Assembly (NCBI RefSeq): GCF_000092285.1
Contig: NC_014100.1
Coordinates: forward strand, 1,922,001-1,986,000
Direction: 5' to 3'
Source: Caulobacter segnis ATCC 21756
GTDB taxonomy: Bacteria > Pseudomonadota > Alphaproteobacteria > Caulobacterales > Caulobacteraceae
Length of the DNA: 64,000 nt
Notes under the pieces: generated by a model
What the model was told of the DNA's origin: nothing
Seen by the model: only the letters and a program-made list of their open reading frames with translations
Databases searched by the model: none
Part shown: piece after piece, positions 37,833 to 47,774 of the stretch
Numbering within the stretch: the stretch's first letter is position 1
Layout: each line of letters begins with the position of its first letter
Made by a program: the position numbers and the translations under genes

Positions 37833-37903
37833 AGGTTTCTCGCGCTCCTTTCATCTTGCTCAGCGAGACGCCGGTTTTTTCGGCGACCGATATGGGGCGA
37901 AAT

Positions 37904-40726
37904 ATGATGATCAAGACTTGGACGCGCCACGGGGCGCCGCACCTTGGCGCCTGTCTGCTTCTGGCCACCTCGGCGCTTGTCGTCGTCGCGCCGGCGGCGG
38001 TCCACGCGCAGGCCGCCGCGCGGGTGGAATTCAAGATCCCGGCCGGCGATACGGCCCAGGCGCTGAACGCCTTCTCGCGCCAGGCTGGGGTGCAGATCCT
38101 CTTCCCCTACGACGTGGCGGCCAAGCATCGCACGGTGGGGCTGCAGGGCGTGTACAATCGCGAGGACGCGGTGCGGCGGCTGATCGCGGGTAGTGATCTG
38201 GAGGTCGCTTCGGCCAACGCCGAGGTCATCACCCTGCGCCAGCGGAGCGCCGGCCCTTTGGCCGCCGGCGCGGCCGCAGCTGAAGTCTCCACCGTCGAGG
38301 AGCTGATCGTCACGGCTCGCGCGGGTTCGGACGCCCGCACGCGCCTGTCGACCAGCTACGCCGTCACGACGATGAACGAGGAAACCCTGCGCCTGCGTTC
38401 GCCGATGGGCGTGGCCGACGCGCTGAAGTCGGTGCCCGGCTTCTGGGTCGAGGCCTCGGGCGGCGAGGCCAGCGCCAACATCCGCGCCCGCGGCATTCCG
38501 CAGGAAGGCTTCTCGGCCATCGCCCTGCAGGAGGATGGCGCGCCCGTGCAGCATGACGGCGGGCTGGGATATCTGAACGCCGACCAGTCGTTCCGCCTGG
38601 ACGAGACGATCGAACGCATCGAGGTGGTGCGCGGCGGTCCCTCGTCGATCTTCGCGTCCTACGCGCCGGGCGGCACGGTCAACTTCATCACCCGCAAGGG
38701 CGAGACCCGCGAGGGGATCATCAAGGTCCAGGCCAGCGACTACGGCCTCAAGCGCGTCGACGCCTATGTCGGCGGGCCCATCGGCGATTGGCGCGCCAGC
38801 CTCGGCGGCTTCTGGCGCGACGACGACGGCATCCGCGATCCGGGCTTCACCGCCAACAAGGGCTACCAGGTCCGCGCCTCGATCGGTCGCGATTTCCAGC
38901 GCGGCAGCGTCGACTTCAACATCAAGCACCTGGACGACAACGTCATCCTGTTCGCCGGCGTGCCGTTGAAGTTCAACGCCGCGGGCGAGCCCAGCGCGGC
39001 GCCGGGCTTCGATCCGCTGACCGGCACCTTGGCGGGGCCGGAGACCGAGAAGCTGACCTTGCGCGGCCCCAAGGGGCCTTTCAACTGGGACCTCTCGCGC
39101 GGCACCGAGGTCAAGCTGACCCAGGCCACCGCCGTCCTGAAGTACGAGATCGCCGACGGCTGGCGTCTGCAGGAGACGCTTCGCTATCGGACGTCGGAGT
39201 CCAAGCGTATTGGCCTGTTCCCCAACACGCCGGTGCTGGGCTCGGCGCGGATCGCCCAGTATCGCGCGGCCCTGCTGGCGGCGACGCCGGGCGCGACCGA
39301 CGTTCAGCTGCGTTACGCCACCAACCCCAGTGAGGTGTTCAGCACGACGGGCGCGGGCCAGAACGGCAATGGCCTCGTGCTCGACGGCTCGCTGCGTTAC
39401 GTCTCCGTGCCGCTGGACGAGCTGATCAGCGACACGCGCCTGCTGCACAAGTTCGAGATCGGCGGCCAGACCCACGACGTGGCGGCCGGTGTCTACCACG
39501 CCCATGTCGAAGAAGCCTTCAACCGCTACTCGGCCAACGCCCTGCTGGACGTGCGCGACAACGCGCGACGCCTCGACCTAGTGGCCGTCGACGCGACCGG
39601 CAAGGTGCTCTCCAGCCTCACCGAGAACGGCGTCAGCCGCTACGGCGCGGAGTTCGCCAATGGCGATGGCAAGTCCAACACCACCGCGCTCTACCTGACC
39701 GACGAGTGGCAGGTGACGCCGGCCCTGCGCATCGACGCCGGCGTGCGCTGGGAAAAGGTGGAGTTCACAGGCCGCAGCGAGCGGACCGCGACGATCAATC
39801 TGGGCCTCTCGCCGACCCCGGCCGACGACACGGTGCTGGCGGGCTCGGGCGTCTACGACCGCTTCACCCGCAAGTTCGACCATACCGGCTGGACGCTAGG
39901 GGCCGACTATCGGCTGAGCCAGCACATGGGCCTGTTCGCCCGCTACACCTCGGCGTTCCGACTGCCGTCGCTGGGCGACTACATCACCAACGCGACCAAC
40001 ACCGCGCCGATCGTCCAGACGATGGATCTGACCGAGGCGGGCTACAAGCTGACCACCGGCAAGCTCGATCTTTACGCCACGGTGTTCCACACCGCCTATG
40101 ACGCCCTGACCTTCGGCAGCCTGGTCTTCAACCCGACCACCGGCGCCTATGTGAACCAGACCAGTATCACCGACACCAAGACGCTGGGCCTGGAACTAGA
40201 GGGCACGATCCGCCCGCTCGACTGGTTCGACCTCGGCTTCAGCGCCACCGTCCAGAACCCCGAGTTCGGCGACTACAAGTTCGAAGAGAGTTGCGCGGTC
40301 TCGGCGTCGGACCCGACCTGCCAGATCAAGCCGCCGGCGGGAACCGCCAGCCGCACGCGCGACTTCACCGGCAACCGCCTGGTCCGCGTGCCCAAGACCG
40401 CGTTCCGCCTGACCCCCGGTGTCAACCTGATGGACCGTCGCCTGCGGATCGAAAGCAGCATCGAGCGCTATGGCGACCGCTTCTCGGACGCGGCCAACAC
40501 CTCGCGCCTGCCGGCCTACACGTTGGTAAACGCCACGGTGCGGTTCAACGTCAACGACGCCCTGTCGATCTACGCGTACGGCACGAACCTGACCAACGAG
40601 CTGGGCCTGACCGAGGGCAATCCGCGCGCCGGGCAGATCATCAGCGGCGAAGCCGGGGCGCTCTACGGCGTCGGCCGGCCGGAGTTCGGCCGGGCCTTTA
40701 AGGCGGCGCTGCTCTTCCGCTTCTGA
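37904..40726 (+). CDS. STN-domain TonB-dependent receptor (transducer)
   Basis: A 940-residue receptor. After a signal peptide (about 1-35, TSALVVVAPAAVHAQ) come the STN domain (FKIPAGDTAQALNAFSRQAG, then RRLIAGSDLEVASANAEVI), a TonB box VEELIVTARAG, a plug with VVRGGPSSIFASYAPGGTVN and a barrel ending in LLFRF. ATG 37904 is chosen; a second ATG follows at 37907. The receptor lies 71 bases after fecR and probably reports ligand to it. A strong terminator follows at 40760-40791, then the CehA-type gene. Confidence 0.92.
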   Translation: MMIKTWTRHGAPHLGACLLLATSALVVVAPAAVHAQAAARVEFKIPAGDTAQALNAFSRQAGVQILFPYDVAAKHRTVGLQGVYNREDAVRRLIAGSDLEVASANAEVITLRQRSAGPLAAGAAAAEVSTVEELIVTARAGSDARTRLSTSYAVTTMNEETLRLRSPMGVADALKSVPGFWVEASGGEASANIRARGIPQEGFSAIALQEDGAPVQHDGGLGYLNADQSFRLDETIERIEVVRGGPSSIFASYAPGGTVNFITRKGETREGIIKVQASDYGLKRVDAYVGGPIGDWRASLGGFWRDDDGIRDPGFTANKGYQVRASIGRDFQRGSVDFNIKHLDDNVILFAGVPLKFNAAGEPSAAPGFDPLTGTLAGPETEKLTLRGPKGPFNWDLSRGTEVKLTQATAVLKYEIADGWRLQETLRYRTSESKRIGLFPNTPVLGSARIAQYRAALLAATPGATDVQLRYATNPSEVFSTTGAGQNGNGLVLDGSLRYVSVPLDELISDTRLLHKFEIGGQTHDVAAGVYHAHVEEAFNRYSANALLDVRDNARRLDLVAVDATGKVLSSLTENGVSRYGAEFANGDGKSNTTALYLTDEWQVTPALRIDAGVRWEKVEFTGRSERTATINLGLSPTPADDTVLAGSGVYDRFTRKFDHTGWTLGADYRLSQHMGLFARYTSAFRLPSLGDYITNATNTAPIVQTMDLTEAGYKLTTGKLDLYATVFHTAYDALTFGSLVFNPTTGAYVNQTSITDTKTLGLELEGTIRPLDWFDLGFSATVQNPEFGDYKFEESCAVSASDPTCQIKPPAGTASRTRDFTGNRLVRVPKTAFRLTPGVNLMDRRLRIESSIERYGDRFSDAANTSRLPAYTLVNATVRFNVNDALSIYAYGTNLTNELGLTEGNPRAGQIISGEAGALYGVGRPEFGRAFKAALLFRF

Positions 40727-40759
40727 TGCGCGCCACCTGAGCCTCTTCCCCTGAACTCG

Positions 40760-40791
40760 GGCGGCCGCAGCCCCGGCCGCCTTCTTTTTTT
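40760..40791 (+). terminator. Rho-independent terminator between TonB receptor and CehA-type gene
   Basis: An 8-bp perfect stem (GGCGGCCG 40760-40767 and CGGCCGCC 40774-40781) with a 6-base loop, followed by TTCTTTTTTT. This is textbook. It ends only 11 bases before the CehA-type start codon, so it may act as an attenuator that lets some transcripts through. Confidence 0.9.
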
Positions 40792-40802
40792 GGAGACCGC
40801 CC

Positions 40803-42272
40803 ATGCTCCGCTGGCTCGTCCTCGTCGCGCTGCTGATCGCTTGGCCCGCCTACGCCCAGACTGGGAAGCCGGACCTCATCCTCAACGGCGAGATCACCGG
40901 CGCGGATCACCAGACCTACAAGCCCGTGACCTTTGACGTGCCGGCGGGGGTCGCTCGCCTGTCCATCGCCTTCGACTATACGGGCCGGGAGAACCGCACC
41001 GTGGTCGATCTTGGCCTTCTGGACCCTGTCCGGTTCCGGGGCTGGAGCGGCGGGAACAAGAAAGCTCTCTTCATTTCCACAGAGGCGGCGACCGCGAGCT
41101 ACCTGCCGGGGCCGCTGCCGGCCGGCCAGTGGACCTTGCTTCTAGGCGTTCCCAACGCCCGGCCCGGGTCCCGAGCGACCTATGAGGCGAAGGTCTGGTT
41201 CCAGCGCGCCCCGGAGCCACCACCCGCCGCGCTGGCCAAGGCGACGACGCCCGGCTGGTATCGCGGCGACCTGCACATGCACACGGCCCATAGCGATGGC
41301 GGCTGCGTCACCGGAGACGCGCCGCGCGCCCCTTGCCCGGTCTATCGCACGGTGCTGGCGGCTCTGGCCGCCGGGCTCGATTTCATCGCCGTGACCGACC
41401 ACAACACCACGAGCCAGGCGCAGGCCCTGGCCGAGCTACAGCCGTCTTTCCCGAACCTGTTGCTGATGACCGGCCGCGAGGTCACGACCTTCCAGGGGCA
41501 CGCCAATGTCTTCGGGCCGACCGCCTTCATCGACTTTCGCTTGGGCTCCAGCAGCGTGCCGACGATCCGCGACCTGCAACGGGCGGTGACGGCCGCGGGC
41601 GGGATTTTCTCGATCAACCACCCCGCCGTCCCGTCCGGCGAACAATGCATGGGCTGCGGCTGGACCGCCAAGGACACCGACTTCGACGCAGTCCAGGCGA
41701 TCGAGGTGGCCAATGGTGGAAACGAGAAGGCGTTGGGCGGATTCGAGGGCGTCCTGTCGGGTGTTCCGTTCTGGGAGAACCAGCTGAATCAAGGGCGTCG
41801 GATCACTGCGATCGGCGGTAGCGACAACCATGACGCCGGCGTTCCGCACGATCAGCCATCGGCCTTGGGGCGACCCACGACGGTGATCCGCGCCGAGGGA
41901 CTCTCATCCGAGGCCTTGTTGACGGGCCTGCGCGCCGGGCGCGTCTTTGTCGACCTGGAAGGGACCCGCGATCGGATGCTCGACCTTTCCGCCAGCGTGG
42001 ACGGCGTTTCGGCAGTCATGGGCGGAGTGCTGGAGGCCAGACCTGGCCAGACTATCTCCTTCGTCGCGACGATCACGGGCGTGGATCGCGCCGGGCTGGA
42101 GCTCATTCAAGACGGCTTGCCGATCCACCCCCCAGTTTCCGCGACGGGCCAGTTCGAGATCCAGATGGGGCGGCGCCAGACCTGGGTCCGGATTAATGTT
42201 CGCGATGCTCAAGGGCGGCTGCTTCTGATCGGCAATCCGATCTATTTGTCGCCCGCGCCCCAGGGGAGTTGA
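40803..42272 (+). CDS. Exported CehA/McbA-family PHP-fold metallohydrolase
   Basis: A 489-residue protein with a Sec signal (about 1-19, LVLVALLIAWPAYA) and an N-terminal beta-sandwich of about 130 residues, then a PHP domain. The metal motif GDLHMHTAHSDGG begins near residue 158, with DHNTTSQAQAL and GSDNHDAG later. Family members include phosphodiesterases and the carbaryl hydrolase CehA/McbA. GGAGA precedes the ATG. It is separated from the receptor by a terminator, so its level may differ from the receptor's. The beta-lactamase-fold gene occupies the mirrored place on the left. Confidence 0.86.
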   Translation: MLRWLVLVALLIAWPAYAQTGKPDLILNGEITGADHQTYKPVTFDVPAGVARLSIAFDYTGRENRTVVDLGLLDPVRFRGWSGGNKKALFISTEAATASYLPGPLPAGQWTLLLGVPNARPGSRATYEAKVWFQRAPEPPPAALAKATTPGWYRGDLHMHTAHSDGGCVTGDAPRAPCPVYRTVLAALAAGLDFIAVTDHNTTSQAQALAELQPSFPNLLLMTGREVTTFQGHANVFGPTAFIDFRLGSSSVPTIRDLQRAVTAAGGIFSINHPAVPSGEQCMGCGWTAKDTDFDAVQAIEVANGGNEKALGGFEGVLSGVPFWENQLNQGRRITAIGGSDNHDAGVPHDQPSALGRPTTVIRAEGLSSEALLTGLRAGRVFVDLEGTRDRMLDLSASVDGVSAVMGGVLEARPGQTISFVATITGVDRAGLELIQDGLPIHPPVSATGQFEIQMGRRQTWVRINVRDAQGRLLLIGNPIYLSPAPQGS

Positions 42273-42379
42273 GCGGCGCAAGGCGCTACGCTAGAGCGCC
42301 AGGCGGTTCGCCAGAGCCCGGACACGATAATAGCCTCGCGCAAGCAGTGCTCTTGAGCAGGACGCCGAGCAAGACCTGA
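42273..42379. other. Convergent intergenic region
   Basis: The gap between the convergent CehA-type and GH30 genes has small inverted repeats (GCGCAAGGCGC, GGCGGTTCGCC) without a T-run. I assign no terminator and no gene. Confidence 0.5.
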
Positions 42380-43870
42380 CTAGGCGCCTCGCTTCAGGAT
42401 CAGCGTCGCCACGGCGCGCGGCGGGACGACCAAGCCGGTCACCGGCTCGGCGCGATGTTGAGCGTCCGTAATGATCATCCGCCCGGACCAGCCCGCCGGT
42501 GGGGCCAGGCGGCGCGGTGACAGTCCGCCGTTGACGTGGACCAGCACCAGGGCCTTGCCGTCGGGCGACAGCGCGCCGACCGTGTCCAGGTCGTCGACCG
42601 GAACCAGCCGGTAGCCCGGGCGAATGAAGCGGCTGAACTGGGCCATCACCCAGTAACGGCGCGTCACGTGGATCGTGTGCGGCCCCTCGGGCGAGGTGCT
42701 GAAGTCCGTCTTGATCAAGCCCCAGTTCGAGCCCTTGCCGCCGTCGCGGGCGCTGAGGTTCTCGACCGCCTGCCAGAACACCCAGGCAGCCGGCTCCAGG
42801 CGCTTGAGGTCCAGCACCACATGCTCGGCGAAGGCGAGCGGCGAAGCCATCCCCTCGAAGTCTTCCGGATCCTTGTCCAACGGGGTGTCGTTTTCGGACA
42901 TCCAGAGGCGGACGCCTGACGCGCGAGCTACGTCACGCACGCCGGTCTGATTCACCGTTCCATAGCTGTGCACATTCAACTGCCCGATCGCGGCGCGGAC
43001 CTCGCGCGGATAGGCGTCCCAGTCGGCCAGGAAGAGATGCGAGTTGGTCTCGTCCGGCGCGCTGACCACGGCGGCGAGGCCACGCGCCCTTAGGGCGGCG
43101 TCGGTGGCCAGGATCATCGCGCCCTGGCGTTGCGGACTCCAGTGCGCGCCTTCCTGCGTATTGGCCGCGTGCCAGTAGTCGGTATTGGGTTCGTTGACCG
43201 GCGACAGGGTGCGGAACGCAACGCCATGGCGTCGCTGCAGTTCTTCGACCACTCGAGCGAGATAGGTGGCGAACAGATCCTCTTGTCCAGGGCGGAGATT
43301 GTCGTCGGTTCGCCTTTCCGCGCCCGAGACCTTGCCGCTGACGGTCATGAACCAGGGCGGAGAGTTGGAGAAGGCTTCCAGTATCGGCGCTCGGACGCGG
43401 GCCTTGATCGCGTCCAGCCACCAACGCTGATTGGCGTCGGCCGACCAGTCCCACATCGCTGGATCGTCCGGATCCCACCAATCGGCGCCAGCGGCGCCTT
43501 CTGGCTGGCGCCAGAAGCCGGGCACGGCCGCGCCGGGGCGCAGATAGGGCTTGGCGTCGGGCCTGTCGCCTCCGCCGATGTTGTAGCGCGCAATGGTCCA
43601 GCCAAGCCCGTTCTGGCCATAGAGCAGATCGGCGAGTCGTTCGCGATCCGCGGCCGGCCAGCCTCCCGTGACGTTAGCGAACCACGCCAGGGCCGTGCCC
43701 CAGCCTTCGAACACCGTCGAGGCGCGTGAAAGATCGGGACGAAGCGCGACCGTGATAGCGGGCTCGGCGGACCGGCTGACCGTCGGGACCAACACGGCGC
43801 CGACCGCCGCCGCGATCATGCCCCGGCGCGTGGGCGACAGGAGAGGGGCGGCGGTCGGTGTGTTGGTCAT
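42380..43870 (-). CDS. Exported glycoside hydrolase family 30 enzyme (endo-1,6-galactanase-like)
   Basis: A 496-residue glycosidase with a twin-Arg-type leader (TRRGMIAAAVGAVLVPTVS). FEGWGTALAWFANVTGG is the start of the barrel, RTLSPVNEPNTDYW holds the acid/base Glu and RLWMSENDTP the nucleophile Glu. The pattern fits the GH30 group that includes endo-beta-1,6-galactanases, which cut type II arabinogalactan side chains. I use ATG 43870, with GGAG upstream; ATGs at 43900 and 43954 are possible. It is last in the glycosidase row, 70 bases after GH35, and would act in the periplasm or on the surface. Other GH30 activities (beta-glucosidase, xylanase) cannot be excluded. Confidence 0.82.
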   Translation of the reverse strand: MTNTPTAAPLLSPTRRGMIAAAVGAVLVPTVSRSAEPAITVALRPDLSRASTVFEGWGTALAWFANVTGGWPAADRERLADLLYGQNGLGWTIARYNIGGGDRPDAKPYLRPGAAVPGFWRQPEGAAGADWWDPDDPAMWDWSADANQRWWLDAIKARVRAPILEAFSNSPPWFMTVSGKVSGAERRTDDNLRPGQEDLFATYLARVVEELQRRHGVAFRTLSPVNEPNTDYWHAANTQEGAHWSPQRQGAMILATDAALRARGLAAVVSAPDETNSHLFLADWDAYPREVRAAIGQLNVHSYGTVNQTGVRDVARASGVRLWMSENDTPLDKDPEDFEGMASPLAFAEHVVLDLKRLEPAAWVFWQAVENLSARDGGKGSNWGLIKTDFSTSPEGPHTIHVTRRYWVMAQFSRFIRPGYRLVPVDDLDTVGALSPDGKALVLVHVNGGLSPRRLAPPAGWSGRMIITDAQHRAEPVTGLVVPPRAVATLILKRGA

Positions 43871-43940
43871 GAGCTGATCGCGCTCCAGTCTGTCCGACAT
43901 GTCGTTATCGAGTTCGAGGGCGGCGATCTTCTCGTGCCGA

Positions 43941-45794
43941 CTACTGCGCTTCACGCGTGTTCGTCACCTTGCCGAAGACCGGCGCATTCACCGTAGTGAG
44001 GCGTTCTTTTGCGTCACCCGTCAGGTCGAAGAAGACGATCCGGTTGGCGCCGGGCCGCATCCACGGCGCGGGCGTGTAGAGGGTATGTACGGGCCCAATG
44101 GACCAGAAGCGGCCCAGGTTGTGCTCCCCGAGCCAGAGCTGCCCTTTGTGCAGGCCGCGCGTGTCCAGATAGGTGTCGGCGGGCTGATCAACCTTCATCT
44201 CCACTTCGTAGAAGCAGGGACCGACACAGGGCTCGGCCGACATCCGCACCTTGGACAGGTCATCCATCGGCAGGCGGTACATGCGCCAGTCGTTCAGCGG
44301 CTGGCCCTCCAGCGTGACCTCGCCGGTCAGGCCCGCCTGCTCGGTCCTGATCGCCCGCGAGTAGTTCACGCGCCCGGTGTTCTCGACCAGGATATCCAGC
44401 GTCGCCGCCCTCGACCGCCCGGGAAGGGTGACGGTTTCCTGGTCGAGGCGACGGTCGATCACGCCCACCAACTTCTGATCGACATAGATCTGAGCGTAGC
44501 TGTGAACGCCCTTCAGCGTCAGCACGCCGCCCTGTCCCGGGCGAAGCGGGACGCGATAGAGGACATAGCCGTAGTTCTGATCAAGCTCCTCGAACGTCAG
44601 GGGGCGGTCGGCTCGAACCGGCTCGGGGAGGTTGCGCCACAGCGAGGCGCTGCGTTTCACGGGCGAGATCGGGAAGGTCTTGGCGATGCTGGCCGCAGGC
44701 GTCGGCGCGGCCGGCTTGCCCGTGACCTCGGCGATGACCGAGGCCAGCAGCCCGTACTTGTAGCGGGGGGCGCCCGCCTCATCGAGCGGCGCGTCGTAAT
44801 CGTAGCTGGTCGTGTCGGGGTGATAATCCTTGCCGGTGTGGGAGTCCGCGCCGTTCATCCAGCCAAACGAGGTGCCGCCGTGGAACATGTATAGCGACAC
44901 CGAATAGCCGCGCTGCAGCATGAAGCGCAGTTCCTCGGCCTCCTTGCGGCCGTCGGTCTCGTGGTGCTCCTCACCCCATTTGTCGAACCAGCCAGCCCAA
45001 TATTCGCCGACCATCCGCAGGCCGTCGGGCCGGAACGTTTCCAACTGGGCGACCGACTTCTCGGCGCCGCCCGAGCCGAAATTGACCATCGACGGCAGAT
45101 GCGGCAGCGAGCCCTTGGCCAGGTCGGAAGCCTGGTTCGACGTGAACAGCACGCCGTCGGCCAGGCCGGCCCGGCGGTAGGTCGCCTCCAGACCTTCGAG
45201 ATAGGCCTTGTCGTCGCCAAAGGCGCCGTACTCGTTCTCCAACTGGATGGCGACGATCGGCCCGCCGTTCTTCAGGAGCAGCGGCTTCACCTCTCGCCCC
45301 AGCCGCGCCATCCAGCGCTCGACGGCGGCGGCGTACTGGGGCTCGGTGGAGCGCAGAAGGACGTTGCGGTCTTTCAGCAGCCACGACGGATAGCCGCCGA
45401 GCTCCCATTCGGAGCACACATAGGGACCGGGGCGCAGGATGACGTCCAGGCCCTCCGCCTGCGCGGCGCGAATGAACGCGGCCAGATCGTTCTGACCCGT
45501 GAAATCGTACACGCCGGGGCGCGGTTCGTGGACGTTCCAGAAGGCGTAGGTCGTGATGGTGTTGAGGCCCATCGTCTTGGCCTTTTGCAGGCGATCGCGC
45601 CAGTAGGCCCGCGGAATGCGGACATAGTGCATCTCGGCCGAGATGACCTGGTGGGGCGCGCCGTCCTTCAGGAAGCCAGCGCCACTGACCTCGAAACGAT
45701 GCGCCGGGGCGGCGGACCTCGCATCCGAGGGCAAGATCGCCAACGCCGACATCGTGAGCGTCGCATAGAGCATCGATCGAACGAACAGCTTCAC
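43941..45794 (-). CDS. Exported GH35 beta-galactosidase
   Basis: A 617-residue exo-beta-galactosidase. A Sec signal (about 1-28) leads to the GH35 barrel: ISAEMHYVRIPRAYW, YAFWNVHEP, ILRPGPYVCSEWELGGYPSWL, the acid/base Glu in VAIQLENEYG and the nucleophile Glu in MVGEYWAGWFDKWG. Beta-sandwich modules follow with SLWRNLPEPVRADRPLTFEEL-type elements. It removes terminal beta-galactose from side chains. It lies between GH97 and GH30 on the minus strand and would act together with them on a galactose-rich polymer. Confidence 0.93.
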   Translation of the reverse strand: MKLFVRSMLYATLTMSALAILPSDARSAAPAHRFEVSGAGFLKDGAPHQVISAEMHYVRIPRAYWRDRLQKAKTMGLNTITTYAFWNVHEPRPGVYDFTGQNDLAAFIRAAQAEGLDVILRPGPYVCSEWELGGYPSWLLKDRNVLLRSTEPQYAAAVERWMARLGREVKPLLLKNGGPIVAIQLENEYGAFGDDKAYLEGLEATYRRAGLADGVLFTSNQASDLAKGSLPHLPSMVNFGSGGAEKSVAQLETFRPDGLRMVGEYWAGWFDKWGEEHHETDGRKEAEELRFMLQRGYSVSLYMFHGGTSFGWMNGADSHTGKDYHPDTTSYDYDAPLDEAGAPRYKYGLLASVIAEVTGKPAAPTPAASIAKTFPISPVKRSASLWRNLPEPVRADRPLTFEELDQNYGYVLYRVPLRPGQGGVLTLKGVHSYAQIYVDQKLVGVIDRRLDQETVTLPGRSRAATLDILVENTGRVNYSRAIRTEQAGLTGEVTLEGQPLNDWRMYRLPMDDLSKVRMSAEPCVGPCFYEVEMKVDQPADTYLDTRGLHKGQLWLGEHNLGRFWSIGPVHTLYTPAPWMRPGANRIVFFDLTGDAKERLTTVNAPVFGKVTNTREAQ

Positions 45795-45878
45795 ATCTTC
45801 TCCTTCGCCCCCACCGACCCATCAGGCCGCCGGGCGGTTAGCGTTGATTTGATGGGGTAGGGGGGCGATAGACGACGC

Positions 45879-47753
45879 CTATCGTGGCTCGATGACGATC
45901 ACGCTTCCGCCGGATCCTTTCAGGTCCATCTTCAGAATCGTGTTCCGGTCGACGGCTCGGCTGAAGTTGACGACCTCGGTTGGTGCGGCGCCGTCGGCCC
46001 AGATTTTCGCGCTGAACCTTCCCTTGGGCAGAAAGCCTAGCGGCAAGTCGATAGACCGGGATTCCTCATTGTTCATGACGCCTAGGTACCAACGCGTTCC
46101 CGAGCGTCGAGCCAGGGCGACGTAGGTTTCGGGAGCTCCACCCACAAACCGGGTCTCGTCCCAAGCGGTGGGTACGGCTTGCAGGACCTCAAAGCCCTGC
46201 GCGTTCCGATAAGCCGACGGATCGTCCGAGACCATCTGCAGCGGACTGTCATAAACGACGTACATCGCCAGGGCCTGGCCGCGCCGCGTTTGGGTGGACG
46301 GCATCACCTCGGTGGGCGCGTAGTTCTCCGGCACGCCGTTCCGGAAGCCGCCGGGGGTGTAGTCCATCGGACCAAGCAACATGCGCGTATAGGCCAGATG
46401 GACGTTGTGGCTGGCGGTCACGCGCTTGGTCGGGAACTTGTCGTACTCGGCGCCCAGAACGCCTTCCTGGGTGATGTAGTTCGGATAGGTCGTGGACAAG
46501 CCCGACGGTGGGAAAGCGCCGTGCATGTCGAGCAGCAGGTGATGCGCAGCCGTCGCCTTGGCCAGGCGCTCGTAGAAGGCGACCATCTCCTGGTCGTCGC
46601 GCTCCATGAAGTCGACCTTGATGCCCTTGATCCCCCATTCGGCGTACCGCCTGAGCACCTCGTCCATGCGAGGCTCGATGTGCTTCCAATGGACCCAGAG
46701 CAGCAGGCCAACGCCCCGCGCCTTCGCGTAGGCCACGAGGTTGGGCATATCGATCGCCGGGTCGGCGCGGGTGATGTCCGTCTTGGGATCGGCGTCACAG
46801 CAGCCCGTGGCGTTGTAGGCCCAGCCGGCGTCGATCAGGAAGTAGGGGAACTTGTTCTCAGCGGCGAAGTCGATGAAGCGGCGGAAGCGCTCCATCGTCG
46901 GCTTTTCGCCATTGGTCGGTCCCGACCACCAGTCCCAGGCTGCCTTCCCAGGCTTCACCCATGTAAAGTCGCCGGCCGGCCGGGGCGCCAGATTGCCGAT
47001 CAGCGGCGAGGGGATCAGGTCGCCAGCCCGGTCGCCGATCACGAGGACGCGCCACGCCGTGGTCAGGCCGTGATCCGAGATCACGGCGACGCTCGGATCA
47101 TCCACGCGCGGCGCCAGCTTTACGTGGAAGCCGGTTCCGGTGGGAACGAGCGCCGAGCTTGTGTAGCCGCTTAGGTCCGACTGGGCGATCGCCAGGGTCG
47201 TACGGCCGCTCTTCGACGTGCAGACAGCGGGGATGTCGTAGGTCTTGCTGACATCCATCGCGGAAAGGTCGAGGAACGTCCAAATGTTCTCGTGGGACGA
47301 CCTGTATTCGCTCGTCAGGCACCGCAGATCGCCATCGAACCTGAACTGGGTGCGTTCCTCACGAAGCTTGATCGGGCCGCCATCCGGAAGGACATAGCGA
47401 AACGCGACGCCGTCGTTGTACGCCCGAACCTCGACCTTCAGCGTTCTGGCGCTGTCGCCCTTCGCCCGAAAGGTCAGGGTCGTCGCGTTGTAGACGTCGC
47501 CGGCGCGAGCGGCCTTGGTGGCGACCAGGGGCAGGGTCCTGTTGATCGCTCGACGCTCGACCGACTTCAGCTCTAGACGATCCAGCGTCTCTCCCGACAG
47601 GTCCAGGCCCAGCGAAGAGTCCAAGATCAGCGGTTCCGACCGACGCGCCACCGAGAACGCGCTTCCGTCATCGGCGATGGATATCGCGATGCTCTTGTCG
47701 GGCGAGGCCGTGACGATCTGCGCGACGGCCAGCAGGGTGATGGGAAAGGACAT
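45879..47753 (-). CDS. Exported GH97 alpha-glycosidase (alpha-galactosidase-like)
   Basis: A 624-residue GH97 enzyme with a signal peptide (about 1-17). Its order is an N-terminal beta-supersandwich, a central barrel (WDWWSGPTNG, FLIDAGWAYN, KGIKVDFMERDDQEMVAFYE, THGAFPPSG-like segment LLDMHGAFPPSG) and a C-terminal beta-sandwich. The KVDFMERDDQ region carries an Asp where retaining members have their nucleophile, so an alpha-galactosidase activity is favoured over the inverting alpha-glucosidases (inference). It is 21 bases after GH2 in one operon. Confidence 0.85.
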   Translation of the reverse strand: MSFPITLLAVAQIVTASPDKSIAISIADDGSAFSVARRSEPLILDSSLGLDLSGETLDRLELKSVERRAINRTLPLVATKAARAGDVYNATTLTFRAKGDSARTLKVEVRAYNDGVAFRYVLPDGGPIKLREERTQFRFDGDLRCLTSEYRSSHENIWTFLDLSAMDVSKTYDIPAVCTSKSGRTTLAIAQSDLSGYTSSALVPTGTGFHVKLAPRVDDPSVAVISDHGLTTAWRVLVIGDRAGDLIPSPLIGNLAPRPAGDFTWVKPGKAAWDWWSGPTNGEKPTMERFRRFIDFAAENKFPYFLIDAGWAYNATGCCDADPKTDITRADPAIDMPNLVAYAKARGVGLLLWVHWKHIEPRMDEVLRRYAEWGIKGIKVDFMERDDQEMVAFYERLAKATAAHHLLLDMHGAFPPSGLSTTYPNYITQEGVLGAEYDKFPTKRVTASHNVHLAYTRMLLGPMDYTPGGFRNGVPENYAPTEVMPSTQTRRGQALAMYVVYDSPLQMVSDDPSAYRNAQGFEVLQAVPTAWDETRFVGGAPETYVALARRSGTRWYLGVMNNEESRSIDLPLGFLPKGRFSAKIWADGAAPTEVVNFSRAVDRNTILKMDLKGSGGSVIVIEPR

Positions 47754-47774
47754 ACTCGGACTTCCTCTTGGCTC

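Noticed and set aside
37664..39505. A 613-codon minus-strand open frame across fecR and the receptor start
   Set aside because: Antisense of coding DNA; crosses a gene boundary and shows no domain.
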